A stretch of 19,712 bases of DNA from JAWVYT01 sp964605205. Its GTDB lineage: Bacteria; Gemmatimonadota; Gemmatimonadetes; Longimicrobiales; RSA9. The position numbers were made by a program, and so were the translations under genes. The stretch covers positions 1-19,712 of the forward strand of contig CAZSBL010000057.1 in assembly GCA_964605205.1 (NCBI GenBank), given 5' to 3'. Below are positions 5,703 through 12,809 of this stretch, one piece after another. The notes beneath the pieces are model-generated. The model was not told the origin of the DNA. It saw only the letters and a list, made by a program, of their open reading frames with translations, and did not search any database. Each line of letters opens with the position of its first letter. Positions within the stretch are counted from its first letter, which is position 1.

Positions 5703-5750
5703 GCCCGGGGGGCCGGCAGCCCAGCTGCGGAGAGCCCCCGGCCCCCGGGC
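5703..5750. terminator. Strong GC-rich hairpin between convergent genes
   Basis: GCCCGGGGGGCCGG (5703-5716) pairs with CCGGCCCCCGGGC (5738-5750), leaving one unpaired G. The lipoprotein gene ends at 5685 on the plus strand and the dehydrogenase ends at 5752 on the minus strand, so it can serve both. There is no T-run. Confidence 0.65.
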
Positions 5751-5751
5751 G

Positions 5752-6636
5752 TCAGAGCTCGAGCTGGATCGGGGTCGGCTCGTCGCCGGAGTAGTCGTAG
5801 AAGCCGCGACCGGACTTCCGGCCGTAGTAGCCGAGGGTGACCATCCGCCGCAGCAGCGGCGGCGGGGCGAAGCGCGTCTCGGCGTACTCCTCGTACATGA
5901 TCTCGGCGATCATGAAGAGGGTGTCGATCCCGACGAAGTCGCTGAGGGTGAACGGCCCCATGGGGTAGCCGGTACCCAGCTCCATCCCCTTGTCGATGTC
6001 CTCGATGCTGCCGAGCCCCTGCTCCAGCGCACGGATGGCGTCGAGCATGTAGGGGACCAGGAGCCGGTTCACGATGAAGCCGCTGGCGTCCTTCGCCTCG
6101 ATGGGCTCCTTGCCCAGCGACGTCACGAACGCCAGCGCCGCGGCGTGGGCCTCTTCCCCCGTGGCGATGGTCCGGACCACCTCCACCAGCTTCATGACCG
6201 GCACGGGGTTGAAGAAGTGGAGCCCCAGAAACCGGTCCGGGCGGTCCGTGGCCGCGGCCATCTCCGTGATGGTCAGCGAGCTCGTGTTGCTGGCGAAGAT
6301 CGTCCGGTCGCCACAGATATCGTCGAGCTTTCCGAACAGCTCCGTCTTGGCGTCCAGATCCTCCACGATGGCCTCGATCACCAGGTCCGCCTCCGCCAGG
6401 TCCTCCAGCGACGTGGTCCCTGTGATCCGGTCCATGGCCGCGTCCCGGTCCCCAGCGTCGAGCTTCCCCTTCTCCACCGCCCGGTCCACGCTCTTCCGGA
6501 TCCGGTCGAGCCCCTTCTCGAGGAGCTCGTCGTCAACCTCCCGGACCACCGTCTCGTAGCCGCTCTTCGCCGCCACCTCGGCGATCCCGCTCCCCATCAG
6601 GCCGCAGCCGACCACGGCCACCTTCTTGATCTCCAT
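5752..6636 (-). CDS. 3-hydroxybutyryl-CoA dehydrogenase
   Basis: A 294-residue cytosolic enzyme that interconverts acetoacetyl-CoA and (S)-3-hydroxybutyryl-CoA or related 3-hydroxyacyl-CoAs. The Rossmann motif VVGCGLMGSGIAEVAAKSGY is at residues 8-27, with an acidic residue (E33) after strand 2 as in NAD-using enzymes. The family signature LGLHFFNPVPVMKLVEVV includes the expected catalytic H140 and E152, with S119 (NTSSLTI) and N190 (GFIVNR). The C-terminal domain ends GYYGRKSGRGFYDYS. Length is normal for the single-domain Hbd/PaaH/FadB2 type. GGAG precedes the ATG at 6636; the longer frame upstream is non-coding in character. With the thiolase at 8750-9958 it makes a two-step C4-CoA module, usable in short-chain fatty-acid breakdown, butyrate-type or polyhydroxybutyrate-type metabolism. 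The direction is not evident. Confidence 0.95.
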   Translation of the reverse strand: MEIKKVAVVGCGLMGSGIAEVAAKSGYETVVREVDDELLEKGLDRIRKSVDRAVEKGKLDAGDRDAAMDRITGTTSLEDLAEADLVIEAIVEDLDAKTELFGKLDDICGDRTIFASNTSSLTITEMAAATDRPDRFLGLHFFNPVPVMKLVEVVRTIATGEEAHAAALAFVTSLGKEPIEAKDASGFIVNRLLVPYMLDAIRALEQGLGSIEDIDKGMELGTGYPMGPFTLSDFVGIDTLFMIAEIMYEEYAETRFAPPPLLRRMVTLGYYGRKSGRGFYDYSGDEPTPIQLEL

Positions 6637-6720
6637 TGATGTCTCCAGCGTTCGATGCGGCCCGCGGCCGCGTGGGTTGGCTTCGGTGCGACGGAGAGCC
6701 CGCCGTCCATCAGGATGCCG

Positions 6721-6749
6721 AATATGGGCGGTGACCCGACGGGCTTCAA
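6721..6749 (-). promoter_or_regulatory. Candidate promoter for the 3-hydroxybutyryl-CoA dehydrogenase
   Basis: On the minus strand, TTGAAG (6749-6744) and CATATT (6726-6721) are 17 bases apart, in the 133-base gap after the upstream gene. A start near 6714 would give a leader of about 78 bases. This suggests the dehydrogenase can be transcribed apart from the thiolase cluster. Confidence 0.4.
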
Positions 6750-6769
6750 GCGACGACGGCGCGCACCCG

Positions 6770-7735
6770 CTACTCGCTCTCGCCCCGGATGACCTCCCCG
6801 ATGCGGGACCGCAGGCTGCGGAGCCAGGGGGCGGGGGGCGGGTCCAGGGTGCGGCCGCCCTCGAGGCGGTCGAGGAGCCCGGCGATCTCGAGGCGGGCGT
6901 CCTCGAGGCGGGCCTCGAAGCGACGGCGGGCGATGGCAACGCCGGCGCTCACACTGGCGGCGAAGGCGCCGGCGCCGGCCACCAGACCGGCCGCGTAGCC
7001 GGCGGCGTCGCCTGCAATATCGAACACGAGGTGCCCCACGGGGAAGAACGCGCCGGCGGCCAGCGGGAGCCCGACCAGCGCGCCACCCACGAGCCCGCCG
7101 GTCACTGCGGCGTTGCGGCGGTTGGCCACGTCCACCTCGAGCCGGACGTGGCTCTCCTCTTCGGGGATCGGCCGGGCCTCGACCAGGACCCGCCGGGCCC
7201 GGGCCACCTGCCACTGGCGCTGAGGTCGCCGGACTGCACGGGCCACGTTGGAGATGGCGTCTTCGGCGGGGCTGAACACCGCCTTCTCGCCCTGCCGTCG
7301 CAGCACCTGGAGGAACTCCCGGGTCACCAGGTAATCCTCGAGGCGGTCCATCACCTCCCCGGGCTTGCCGGGGACCACCCGGGTACCCACCACCGCCGGC
7401 GGACCGAACCACTTCTCCAGGACCCCACCCTCGCTGCGGCCCCGGGGCAACTCGTAGAGCGCCTGCCGGACGTGGCGACCGGGCAGCCCCAGCTCGTCGG
7501 CGATCCGGAGCACCTCGGCCTCCGAGAGGTGCTCGTCGGCGTCGGTCTCTTCGGTGTAGAGTTCCGCCGCCCGGCGGATCACCAGCTGGAGATCCGCCCG
7601 GCTGACGCCCCGCTCGGTGCCGGGCTCGGTGCCGGGCTCGGTGCCGGGCTCGGTGCCGGGCTCGGTGCCTCGCGCCGAGTTCCGGTCGGCGCGTGCCTCA
7701 GCGCCCCCTTTCGGGCGAGTGGGATCGTCGGCCAC
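6770..7735 (-). CDS. Membrane protein with a GTEP tandem repeat, downstream of slipin
   Basis: A 321-residue hypothetical protein. Residues 23-42 are a perfect low-complexity array, (GTEP) repeated, encoded by a 12-base tandem repeat. Residues 45-95 form a helical domain (LQLVIRRAAELYTEETDAD, LSEAEVLRIADELGLPGRHV), similar in style to small helical domains at the start of regulatory membrane proteins. A mixed domain follows (about 105-205). Two hydrophobic, glycine/alanine-rich segments at about 208-236 and 243-268 are probably membrane helices. The C-terminal helix is charged (RRRFEARLEDARLEIAGLLDRL). The start is GTG at 7735, with AGGA just upstream. It lies 8 bases after the SPFH gene stop, so the two are surely co-transcribed. 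NfeD-type proteins are the usual SPFH partners; this is not one. Confidence 0.75.
   Translation of the reverse strand: MADDPTRPKGGAEARADRNSARGTEPGTEPGTEPGTEPGTERGVSRADLQLVIRRAAELYTEETDADEHLSEAEVLRIADELGLPGRHVRQALYELPRGRSEGGVLEKWFGPPAVVGTRVVPGKPGEVMDRLEDYLVTREFLQVLRRQGEKAVFSPAEDAISNVARAVRRPQRQWQVARARRVLVEARPIPEEESHVRLEVDVANRRNAAVTGGLVGGALVGLPLAAGAFFPVGHLVFDIAGDAAGYAAGLVAGAGAFAASVSAGVAIARRRFEARLEDARLEIAGLLDRLEGGRTLDPPPAPWLRSLRSRIGEVIRGESE
7613..7669. repeat. 12-base in-frame tandem repeat, about 4.75 copies
   Basis: CTCGGTGCCGGG is repeated four times exactly (7613-7660), followed by a partial copy CTCGGTGCC (7661-7669). It encodes GTEP on the minus strand. Because the unit is 12 bases, gain or loss of copies keeps the reading frame. 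Confidence 0.9.
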
Positions 7736-7743
7736 GGTTCCTG

Positions 7744-8733
7744 CTACGATGCGCCGTGGTCGGACGCGTCGTCATCGGACGCATCGGACCCGTTTTGGGC
7801 CTCGTCACGGACCGGGTCAGCGTCCATGCGCTCCCGGGCGGCCTGGCGCTCCTCGAGGGCGTCTTCGGCGGCCGCCAGCCCGGCGCCCAGCTCCCCGCGG
7901 GAGCCGGGGAGGCTGGTGTGCCCGTCGTCGTCGAGGTCCCCGGCTTCGGGCTCCTCCGATCCGGTCAGCGAGTCCACCGCCTCGGCGGCCCGCTCGATCA
8001 TGGGCCGGAAGAGGTCGATGGGGATCGGGAAGAGGGTGGTGGAGTTGTTCTCCGCCGCGATCTCGGTCACGGTCTGGAGGAACCGGAGCGAGATAGAGGC
8101 CGGCTCCCGGGACATGACGCCGGCGGCCTGGGCCAGCTTCTTCGAGGCCTGGAGCTCGCCCTCGGCGTTGATGACCTTGGCTCGCCGCTCCCGCTCGGCC
8201 TCGGCCTGGCGGGCCATGGCCCGCTTCATCTCCTGCGGCAGGTCGATATCCTTGACCTCCACGGCGGAGACGTCGATCCCCCAGGCGTCGGTGCCCTCGT
8301 CGATATGGTCCCGGAGGATCGTGTTGACCCGGTCTCGCTCGGCCAGCAGCTCGTCGAGCTCCGCCTGCCCCACCACGCTCCGGAGCGTGGTCTGCGCCAG
8401 CTGGCTGGTGGCGAAGAGGTAGTTCTCGATCTCCACGATCGCCTTCACCGGGTCGCTGACCCGGAAGTAGACTACGGCGTTCACTTTCACGGAAACGTTG
8501 TCCCGGGTGATCACGTCCTGGGGCGGGATATCCATGGCCACGATCCGGAGCGTGACCTTCTCCATCCGCTCGAGGCCGAACGGCCAGAGGATGACGAGTC
8601 CCGGCCCCCGGGGGGCCTTGAGCCGACCGAGGCGGAACACCACGGCGCGCTCGTACTCCCGCAGGACCCGGAGCATCATGGCGCCGAACCCCGTGACCAC
8701 CCCGATTGCCACCAGTACGGCCACCGGTATCAT
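7744..8733 (-). CDS. Slipin/stomatin-like SPFH membrane protein
   Basis: A 329-residue SPFH-domain protein anchored by an N-terminal helix (MIPVAVLVAIGVVTGFGAMM). Such proteins oligomerise on the membrane and organise microdomains or guide proteases. The slipin signature is clear: REYERAVVFRLGRLKAPRGP, IPPQDVITRDNVSVKVNAVV, VVYFRVSDPVKAIVEIENY, ATSQLAQTTLRSVVGQAELD, WGIDVSAVEVKDIDLPQEMK and then a coiled coil, MARQAEAERERRAKVINAEG. After about residue 245 it has a long acidic, disordered tail (EEPEAGDLDDDG and DASDDDASDHGAS) not present in typical stomatins of about 250-290 residues. ATG 8733 has GAGGGG upstream. It begins 16 bases after the thiolase stop and ends 8 bases before the next gene: thiolase, slipin, repeat membrane protein is one transcript. 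No NfeD gene is adjacent. Confidence 0.93.
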   Translation of the reverse strand: MIPVAVLVAIGVVTGFGAMMLRVLREYERAVVFRLGRLKAPRGPGLVILWPFGLERMEKVTLRIVAMDIPPQDVITRDNVSVKVNAVVYFRVSDPVKAIVEIENYLFATSQLAQTTLRSVVGQAELDELLAERDRVNTILRDHIDEGTDAWGIDVSAVEVKDIDLPQEMKRAMARQAEAERERRAKVINAEGELQASKKLAQAAGVMSREPASISLRFLQTVTEIAAENNSTTLFPIPIDLFRPMIERAAEAVDSLTGSEEPEAGDLDDDGHTSLPGSRGELGAGLAAAEDALEERQAARERMDADPVRDEAQNGSDASDDDASDHGAS

Positions 8734-8749
8734 CAGATCCCCTCGCGTT

Positions 8750-9958
8750 CTAGTCGAGTGCCTCCACCACCACCGCCATCCCCTGACCACCACCGATGCA
8801 CGCCGAGCCCAGCCCGTAGCGCGCGCGCTGGCGGCGCAGCTCGTGAATCAGGTGCACCGTGATCCGGGCGCCCGACGCGGCCAGCGGGTGCGTGAGGGCG
8901 ATGGCGCCCCCGTTCACGTTGGTCTTCTCCATGTCCAGCCCCAGCTCCTTCTGCACCGCGGCGACCTGTGGCGCGAACGCCTCATTGACCTCGATCAGCT
9001 CCATGTCATCGAGGTCCATCCCGGCGGCGGCCAGCGCCTTCCGGCTGGCGGGCGCCGGCCCGAGCCCCATGATCTCCGGGTCGACGCCGGCCACGCCCCA
9101 GGAGACGAGCCGGGCCAGCGGCTTCAGCCCCTTCGCCTCGGCCCATTCCGCACTCGCCACCACCATGGCGGCGGCGCCGTCGCCGATCCCGCTGGCGTTC
9201 CCGGCCGTCACAAGCCCGTCCTTCTTGAAGTACGGCCGGAGCCCGGCCAGCGCTTCGAGGGTAGTGTCGGGGCGCATGTGCTCGTCCTCGTAGAACTCCT
9301 GCTCGCCCCGCCGGGTCCGCACCGTCATGGGGATCACCTCGGCCTCGAACCGGCCCTCCTCCCACGCCCGCTTCGCCCGCTGCTGCGATTCGTAGGCGAT
9401 CCGATCGGCGGCCTCCCGGCTCACGTCGTAGCGCTCCGCCAGCACCTCCGCGGTCTGGGCCATGGGCAGCCCGCACTGGCTGTCCTCCAGCGACTGCCAG
9501 AGCAGGTCCTCGAAGTGCTGGCCGGCCTCCCCGAGCCGGAGGGCGCCCCACCGGGCGCCACGCACCACGTGCGGCGCCTGACTCATGGACTCGGTGCCAC
9601 CCACCAGACAGGCATCCGCCTGCCCCAGCAGGATCTCCTGCGCCGCGCTCACCACCGCCTGGAAGCCGGAGCCACACAGCCGGTTCAGCGTGAGCGCCGG
9701 CACCGCCTCCGGCACGCCCGACTGGAGCCCCACGTGGCGGGCCAGGTAGATGGCATCGGCGGAGGTCTGGAGCGCGTTGCCGAAGAGCACGTGCTGGACG
9801 TCAGACGGCTCCACGCCGGCCTCCTCGATGGCCGAGCGTGACGCCACCACACCCAGCTCCGTGGCGGTCATGTCCTTCAACGTGCCGCCGAACGTGCCGA
9901 ACGGCGTCCGGCGGCCGGAGAGGAATACGATCTCGGTATCCTGGCCCTGGGTTCCCAT
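8750..9958 (-). CDS. Acetyl-CoA C-acyltransferase (thiolase)
   Basis: A 402-residue thiolase that condenses two acetyl-CoA to acetoacetyl-CoA or cleaves 3-ketoacyl-CoA. The catalytic set is intact: acyl-accepting C95 in NRLCGSGFQAV, the NEAFAPQ motif, H357 in GGAIALTHPLAASGARI and C387 in GSACIGGGQGMAVVVE. Length is normal. Whether it is biosynthetic (AtoB/PhaA type) or degradative (FadA type) cannot be settled from sequence; the nearby 3-hydroxybutyryl-CoA dehydrogenase favours C4 metabolism. ATG 9958 is preceded by AGGAG with a four-base gap; a longer frame upstream is non-coding in character. It is first in a tight minus-strand cluster with the SPFH and repeat-membrane-protein genes. A -10-like TTATAT lies 42 bases upstream. 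Confidence 0.95.
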   Translation of the reverse strand: MGTQGQDTEIVFLSGRRTPFGTFGGTLKDMTATELGVVASRSAIEEAGVEPSDVQHVLFGNALQTSADAIYLARHVGLQSGVPEAVPALTLNRLCGSGFQAVVSAAQEILLGQADACLVGGTESMSQAPHVVRGARWGALRLGEAGQHFEDLLWQSLEDSQCGLPMAQTAEVLAERYDVSREAADRIAYESQQRAKRAWEEGRFEAEVIPMTVRTRRGEQEFYEDEHMRPDTTLEALAGLRPYFKKDGLVTAGNASGIGDGAAAMVVASAEWAEAKGLKPLARLVSWGVAGVDPEIMGLGPAPASRKALAAAGMDLDDMELIEVNEAFAPQVAAVQKELGLDMEKTNVNGGAIALTHPLAASGARITVHLIHELRRQRARYGLGSACIGGGQGMAVVVEALD

Positions 9959-9999
9959 GATTCTCCTGGAGTAGGCGTCCGCGTACAGGGGCTGCCGAA

Positions 10000-10028
10000 A
10001 TATAACGTACCAAAGAGGTGGGGTCGTG
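10000..10028 (-). promoter_or_regulatory. Promoter candidate for the thiolase cluster
   Basis: On the minus strand, TTATAT (10005-10000) is a good -10 box standing in an AT-rich patch. The -35 position 17 bases upstream reads CACGAC (10028-10023), a poor match, so an activator may be needed. A start near 9993 gives a leader of about 35 bases with AGGAG. Confidence 0.4.
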
Positions 10029-10092
10029 ACTAGAAACGCTGCGGCGCCGGTGAGCGAATGAGGGGCGATCCGGGTCGGGCCACGTTCGCCGT

Positions 10093-10142
10093 GGGTCCCC
10101 TGCCGCGTCTCGCATCTCGATGTCCGGGCGCAGGGGCGACCC
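10093..10142 (-). terminator. Hairpin downstream of the dehydrogenase gene
   Basis: GGGTCCCCTGC (10093-10103) pairs with GCAGGGGCGACCC (10130-10142), with a two-base bulge. It lies after the stop at 10170 and before the thiolase promoter region, which fits a transcription stop. It has no T-run and a loop of about 26 bases. Confidence 0.4.
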
Positions 10143-10169
10143 GGCCACCGCAGCCCGGACGGCCGCGAC

Positions 10170-11219
10170 TCAGCTGCCGAGGCGCTCCACCAGCCAGTCG
10201 CCGACCGCCGTGGTACCGAGCTCGCCGCCAATGTCCGGGGTGGTGGCATCGGCTTCGAGGGCGGCGGTGACGGTCCGGTCGAGCACGCCGGCGGCCTCGG
10301 CATGGCCGAGGTGCTCGAGCATGAGGGCGGCGGTCAGCACCGCTGCGAAAGGATTGGCGGTGTCGGTGCCGGCCAGGTCGGGCGCGGAGCCGTGGACGGG
10401 CTCGAAGAGGCCGATGCGCCCGGGGTGCAGGTTGGCGGACGGGGCCATCCCGAGGCCGCCCACGAGCCCGGCGGCCAGGTCGCTCAGGATGTCGCCGAAG
10501 AGATTGGAGGTGACGATGACCTGATAGCGTTCCGGTCGCAGGACCAGATCCATGGCCAGCGCGTCGACGTACATGGCCCTACGCTCCACCTCCGGGAACT
10601 CAGCGGCCACCTCCTCGAAGACGCGGCGCCAGAGCCCGCCGGCGTGGCGCATGGCGTTGGCCTTGTCGGCCAGGGTGAGGTGCAGCCGGCGATGGCGGGC
10701 GTGCTCGAACGCGGCCCGTACTATCCGCTCCACGCCCACACGGGTATTGAGATCCTCCTCGATGGCGGTCTCGTGGGGCGTGCCCTCCTTGAAGGTACCG
10801 CCCATCCCGACGTACGCGCCCTCGGTGTTCTCCCGGAAGACCACCATCTCCAGCGCTTCGGGCGTGGCGTCCTTGAGGGGTGAGTCGCCGGCGCGCAGAA
10901 GCCGGATCGGCCGCAGGTTCACGTACAGGTCGAGCTGGAACCGGAGCCCCAGGAGGATGTCGCGGGCGTGCTCGTTACCGGGGACCCGGGGATCGCCGAG
11001 GGCGCCGAGGAAGAGGGCGTCGTAGTCCGAGCCGAGGGTGGCCATCTCCTCTTCGGTGATGGTTACGCCGGTGTCGAGGTAGCGGTCGGCGCCGAGGTCC
11101 CAGTCGACGAGCTCGAGGCCGAGACCGTGGGCCTCGTCCACCGCCCGCAGTACGCGGACGGCCTGGGCCGTCACCTCCTGCCCGATCCCGTCGCCCGGGA
11201 TGATCGCGATCCTGGCCAT
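10170..11219 (-). CDS. leuB: 3-isopropylmalate dehydrogenase-type enzyme
   Basis: A 349-residue member of the isocitrate/isopropylmalate dehydrogenase family, NAD(P)-dependent oxidative decarboxylases acting on 2-hydroxy acids. It opens MARIAIIPGDGIGQEV. The substrate loop reads LLGLRFQLDLYVNLRP, close to actinobacterial LeuB, with the arginines and two leucines of isopropylmalate enzymes kept. FRENTEGAYVG has the catalytic tyrosine, LADKANAMRHAGG the catalytic lysine, and YVDALAMD and SNLFGDILSDLAAG the metal-binding aspartates. GLFEPVHGSAPDLAG is the cofactor region. Leucine biosynthesis is most likely, but leuA, leuC and leuD are not nearby, so a related tartrate or other malate-type role is possible. 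ATG 11219 is preceded by GGGGGA. It follows the cytochrome gene by 75 bases on the same strand. Confidence 0.85.
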   Translation of the reverse strand: MARIAIIPGDGIGQEVTAQAVRVLRAVDEAHGLGLELVDWDLGADRYLDTGVTITEEEMATLGSDYDALFLGALGDPRVPGNEHARDILLGLRFQLDLYVNLRPIRLLRAGDSPLKDATPEALEMVVFRENTEGAYVGMGGTFKEGTPHETAIEEDLNTRVGVERIVRAAFEHARHRRLHLTLADKANAMRHAGGLWRRVFEEVAAEFPEVERRAMYVDALAMDLVLRPERYQVIVTSNLFGDILSDLAAGLVGGLGMAPSANLHPGRIGLFEPVHGSAPDLAGTDTANPFAAVLTAALMLEHLGHAEAAGVLDRTVTAALEADATTPDIGGELGTTAVGDWLVERLGS

Positions 11220-11294
11220 GGTCCCCCGTGGTGAAAGGAAAACGCCGGGACACCGCTGAGGGCGCCCCGGCGCTCGCCACTTCCGGCCGCTGGC

Positions 11295-11744
11295 TCAGCT
11301 GCCCAGCGTGAAGATGTAGGCCGCCAGCGCGTCGACCTGCTCGGCCGACAGGTTGGCACCACCCATGGGCGGCATCGGCCCCGGGTGCTGCACCGGCTGC
11401 GGCACTCCCGAGTTGATCAGGCTGACGATCTCCTCGTAATCGCGACCCGAGATATTGATCCACTCGTCGTCGGTGAGGTCCGGCGCCAGCTGCGTGCCGG
11501 TGGCGTTGGGGTTGTGGCACGCCATGCAGCCGCCCGCACCGCTGAACAGCTGCCGCCCCTGGGTCACCATCTCCATGGTGACGCCCTCGGGAAGATCCAC
11601 GGGCTCCTGCATCATCTCATCACTCTGGGCAGGCGTCTCGCCGCCCTCGTCCATGGCCTCACCGCCGCCCTGGTCGCCGCCGCACGCCATCGCGAACGCC
11701 GTCAGCCCGGCCAGCATGAAGGCCTGCCATTTCGTGCTCCGCAT
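11295..11744 (-). CDS. Cytochrome c lipoprotein, single heme
   Basis: A 149-residue exported c-type cytochrome. The signal sequence MRSTKWQAFMLAGLTAFAMA is followed by C21, a probable lipidation site (AMAC, an imperfect lipobox). A flexible G/E/M-rich linker spans to about residue 50. The class I cytochrome domain then has heme motif CMACH (73-77) and a likely methionine ligand in GPMPPMGG (M124 or M127), ending with the helix LSAEQVDALAAYIFTL. It would carry electrons at the periplasmic face of a membrane. The partner oxidase or dehydrogenase is not in the window. ATG 11744 has GAGGAG upstream; the ORF extends further but without signal. A TTGACC box lies about 70 bases upstream without a convincing -10. 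Confidence 0.9.
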   Translation of the reverse strand: MRSTKWQAFMLAGLTAFAMACGGDQGGGEAMDEGGETPAQSDEMMQEPVDLPEGVTMEMVTQGRQLFSGAGGCMACHNPNATGTQLAPDLTDDEWINISGRDYEEIVSLINSGVPQPVQHPGPMPPMGGANLSAEQVDALAAYIFTLGS

Positions 11745-11823
11745 CGTCACTGCTCCTCGTGTCGTTTTCGTGGGTTGCCCGCGAACTTGGAAAGGGACGA
11801 AAATCCCGGTCAAGCCTCGGGTG

Positions 11824-11846
11824 TCGTGCCATGTTGCAAGGCACGA
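11824..11846 (-). terminator. Hairpin after the zinc-ribbon gene
   Basis: TCGTGCC (11824-11830) pairs perfectly with GGCACGA (11840-11846) around a nine-base loop. It lies between the stop at 11877 and the cytochrome start at 11744, both on the minus strand. There is no T-run, so this is only a candidate. Confidence 0.4.
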
Positions 11847-11876
11847 GCCGCGCGTTCAGCGACCCGCACTCGTCCA

Positions 11877-12692
11877 TCAGCCGGTGCCCACCTCGGAGCC
11901 GCAGCTGATGCAGTAGCGCCAGTCGCGCTCGAGCACGGCCTCGCAGCGAGGACACGGCTGAAGCCGCTGGTCGCCGCCGCAGTGGGGACAGAACCGGACC
12001 CGCCGGCCCGAGGGCAGCGGCTCGGCGCAGAACGCGCACGGCTGGCCGGCGTGGAGCATCCGCTCCGCAGTGTCATCCCGAAACTCCTCGTGATGGATCC
12101 GGACCGGGGCCCGCTCGGCCGCCGCCCTGTGGCCGCGATCAGCGTGCGCGGCCAGGCGAGGGCCCGGAGCATCCGCCACATCGGCACCGCCAGCGGTACG
12201 GGGCGTGTCCGCCGGTTCCCGGGCCGGCTCCGATGGCTCCGCGGCTGCCACTTCCGTCCCTTCGGATTCCAGTGCGGATTCCGGCTCGGGCTCCAGCTCC
12301 GGCTCGGCCTCGGGCTCGGGCTCCGGGGCGAGCTCCGGCGCGGCGGGAGCCGGCTCCTGCTTCCGTTCGGGCATGGTCACCCAGACGTTGGACGCCGAGA
12401 ACTTCCGGAAAAGGCCCACGAACGGGTAGGGCGCCTCGACCTCCCGGCGCAGCTCCTCCCGGGCCTCGGCGGGCTCGAGCCGGAGGAGCCCCCGCTCCCC
12501 GGACAGGAGCCGGAGCAGCGCGTGCTCGTAATCGGCGTTGAGCTCCACGCCCAACGTGGACCGAACGGCCCGGTACGGCACCAGGTCCTGGTAGAGCTCG
12601 GAGACCTTGAGCGGCTGCCCCTCGGGGTGCCCACGCTGGCGGAGCTCTTCCACCAGGGCGCGGTACAGCCGTGTGACGACTTCGTCCGTCAT
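11877..12692 (-). CDS. Double zinc-ribbon protein with a Glu/Pro linker
   Basis: A 271-residue protein of unknown function. Residues 1-108 form a conserved-looking domain (VVTRLYRALVEELRQRG, VSELYQDLVPYRAVRSTLGV, ELNADYEHALLRLLSGERG, FVGLFRKFSASNVWV). From memory this resembles a domain recurrent in Gemmatimonadota proteins. Residues 112-165 are a low-complexity E/P/A linker with EPEPEAEPELEPEPES. The C-terminal end has eight cysteines in two zinc ribbons: C219/C222 with C235/C238 and C247/C250 with C261/C264. Such ribbons usually mediate protein or nucleic-acid contacts. The ATG at 12692 has GGGGAAGG upstream. It follows the TPR gene by 117 bases on the same strand, which may mean co-transcription. 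Confidence 0.85.
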   Translation of the reverse strand: MTDEVVTRLYRALVEELRQRGHPEGQPLKVSELYQDLVPYRAVRSTLGVELNADYEHALLRLLSGERGLLRLEPAEAREELRREVEAPYPFVGLFRKFSASNVWVTMPERKQEPAPAAPELAPEPEPEAEPELEPEPESALESEGTEVAAAEPSEPAREPADTPRTAGGADVADAPGPRLAAHADRGHRAAAERAPVRIHHEEFRDDTAERMLHAGQPCAFCAEPLPSGRRVRFCPHCGGDQRLQPCPRCEAVLERDWRYCISCGSEVGTG

Positions 12693-12809
12693 GACGCCTT
12701 CCCCTAGGCTCGGAACGGCCCGGGACGCCCGGTCTGGGGGCCCGGGACAGCCCGTGTACGGTAGGCCGCCCTGGCGGGGATGGCAAGGGAAATGGTAGGC
12801 CGGGAGCGG

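Noticed and set aside
6676..6698. 13-base ACCGAAGCCAACC shared between the dehydrogenase leader and the leader at 1200
   Set aside because: A few matches of this length are expected by chance in a 20-kb window, and nothing else supports it.
6626..8422. 598-residue plus-strand frame
   Set aside because: It is antisense to the repeat membrane protein and slipin, which have clear starts, ribosome sites and domains.
12693..12809. Terminator between the TPR and zinc-ribbon genes
   Set aside because: The CCCGGG copies at about 12719 and 12741 can pair only over six bases; no convincing stop was found, consistent with co-transcription.
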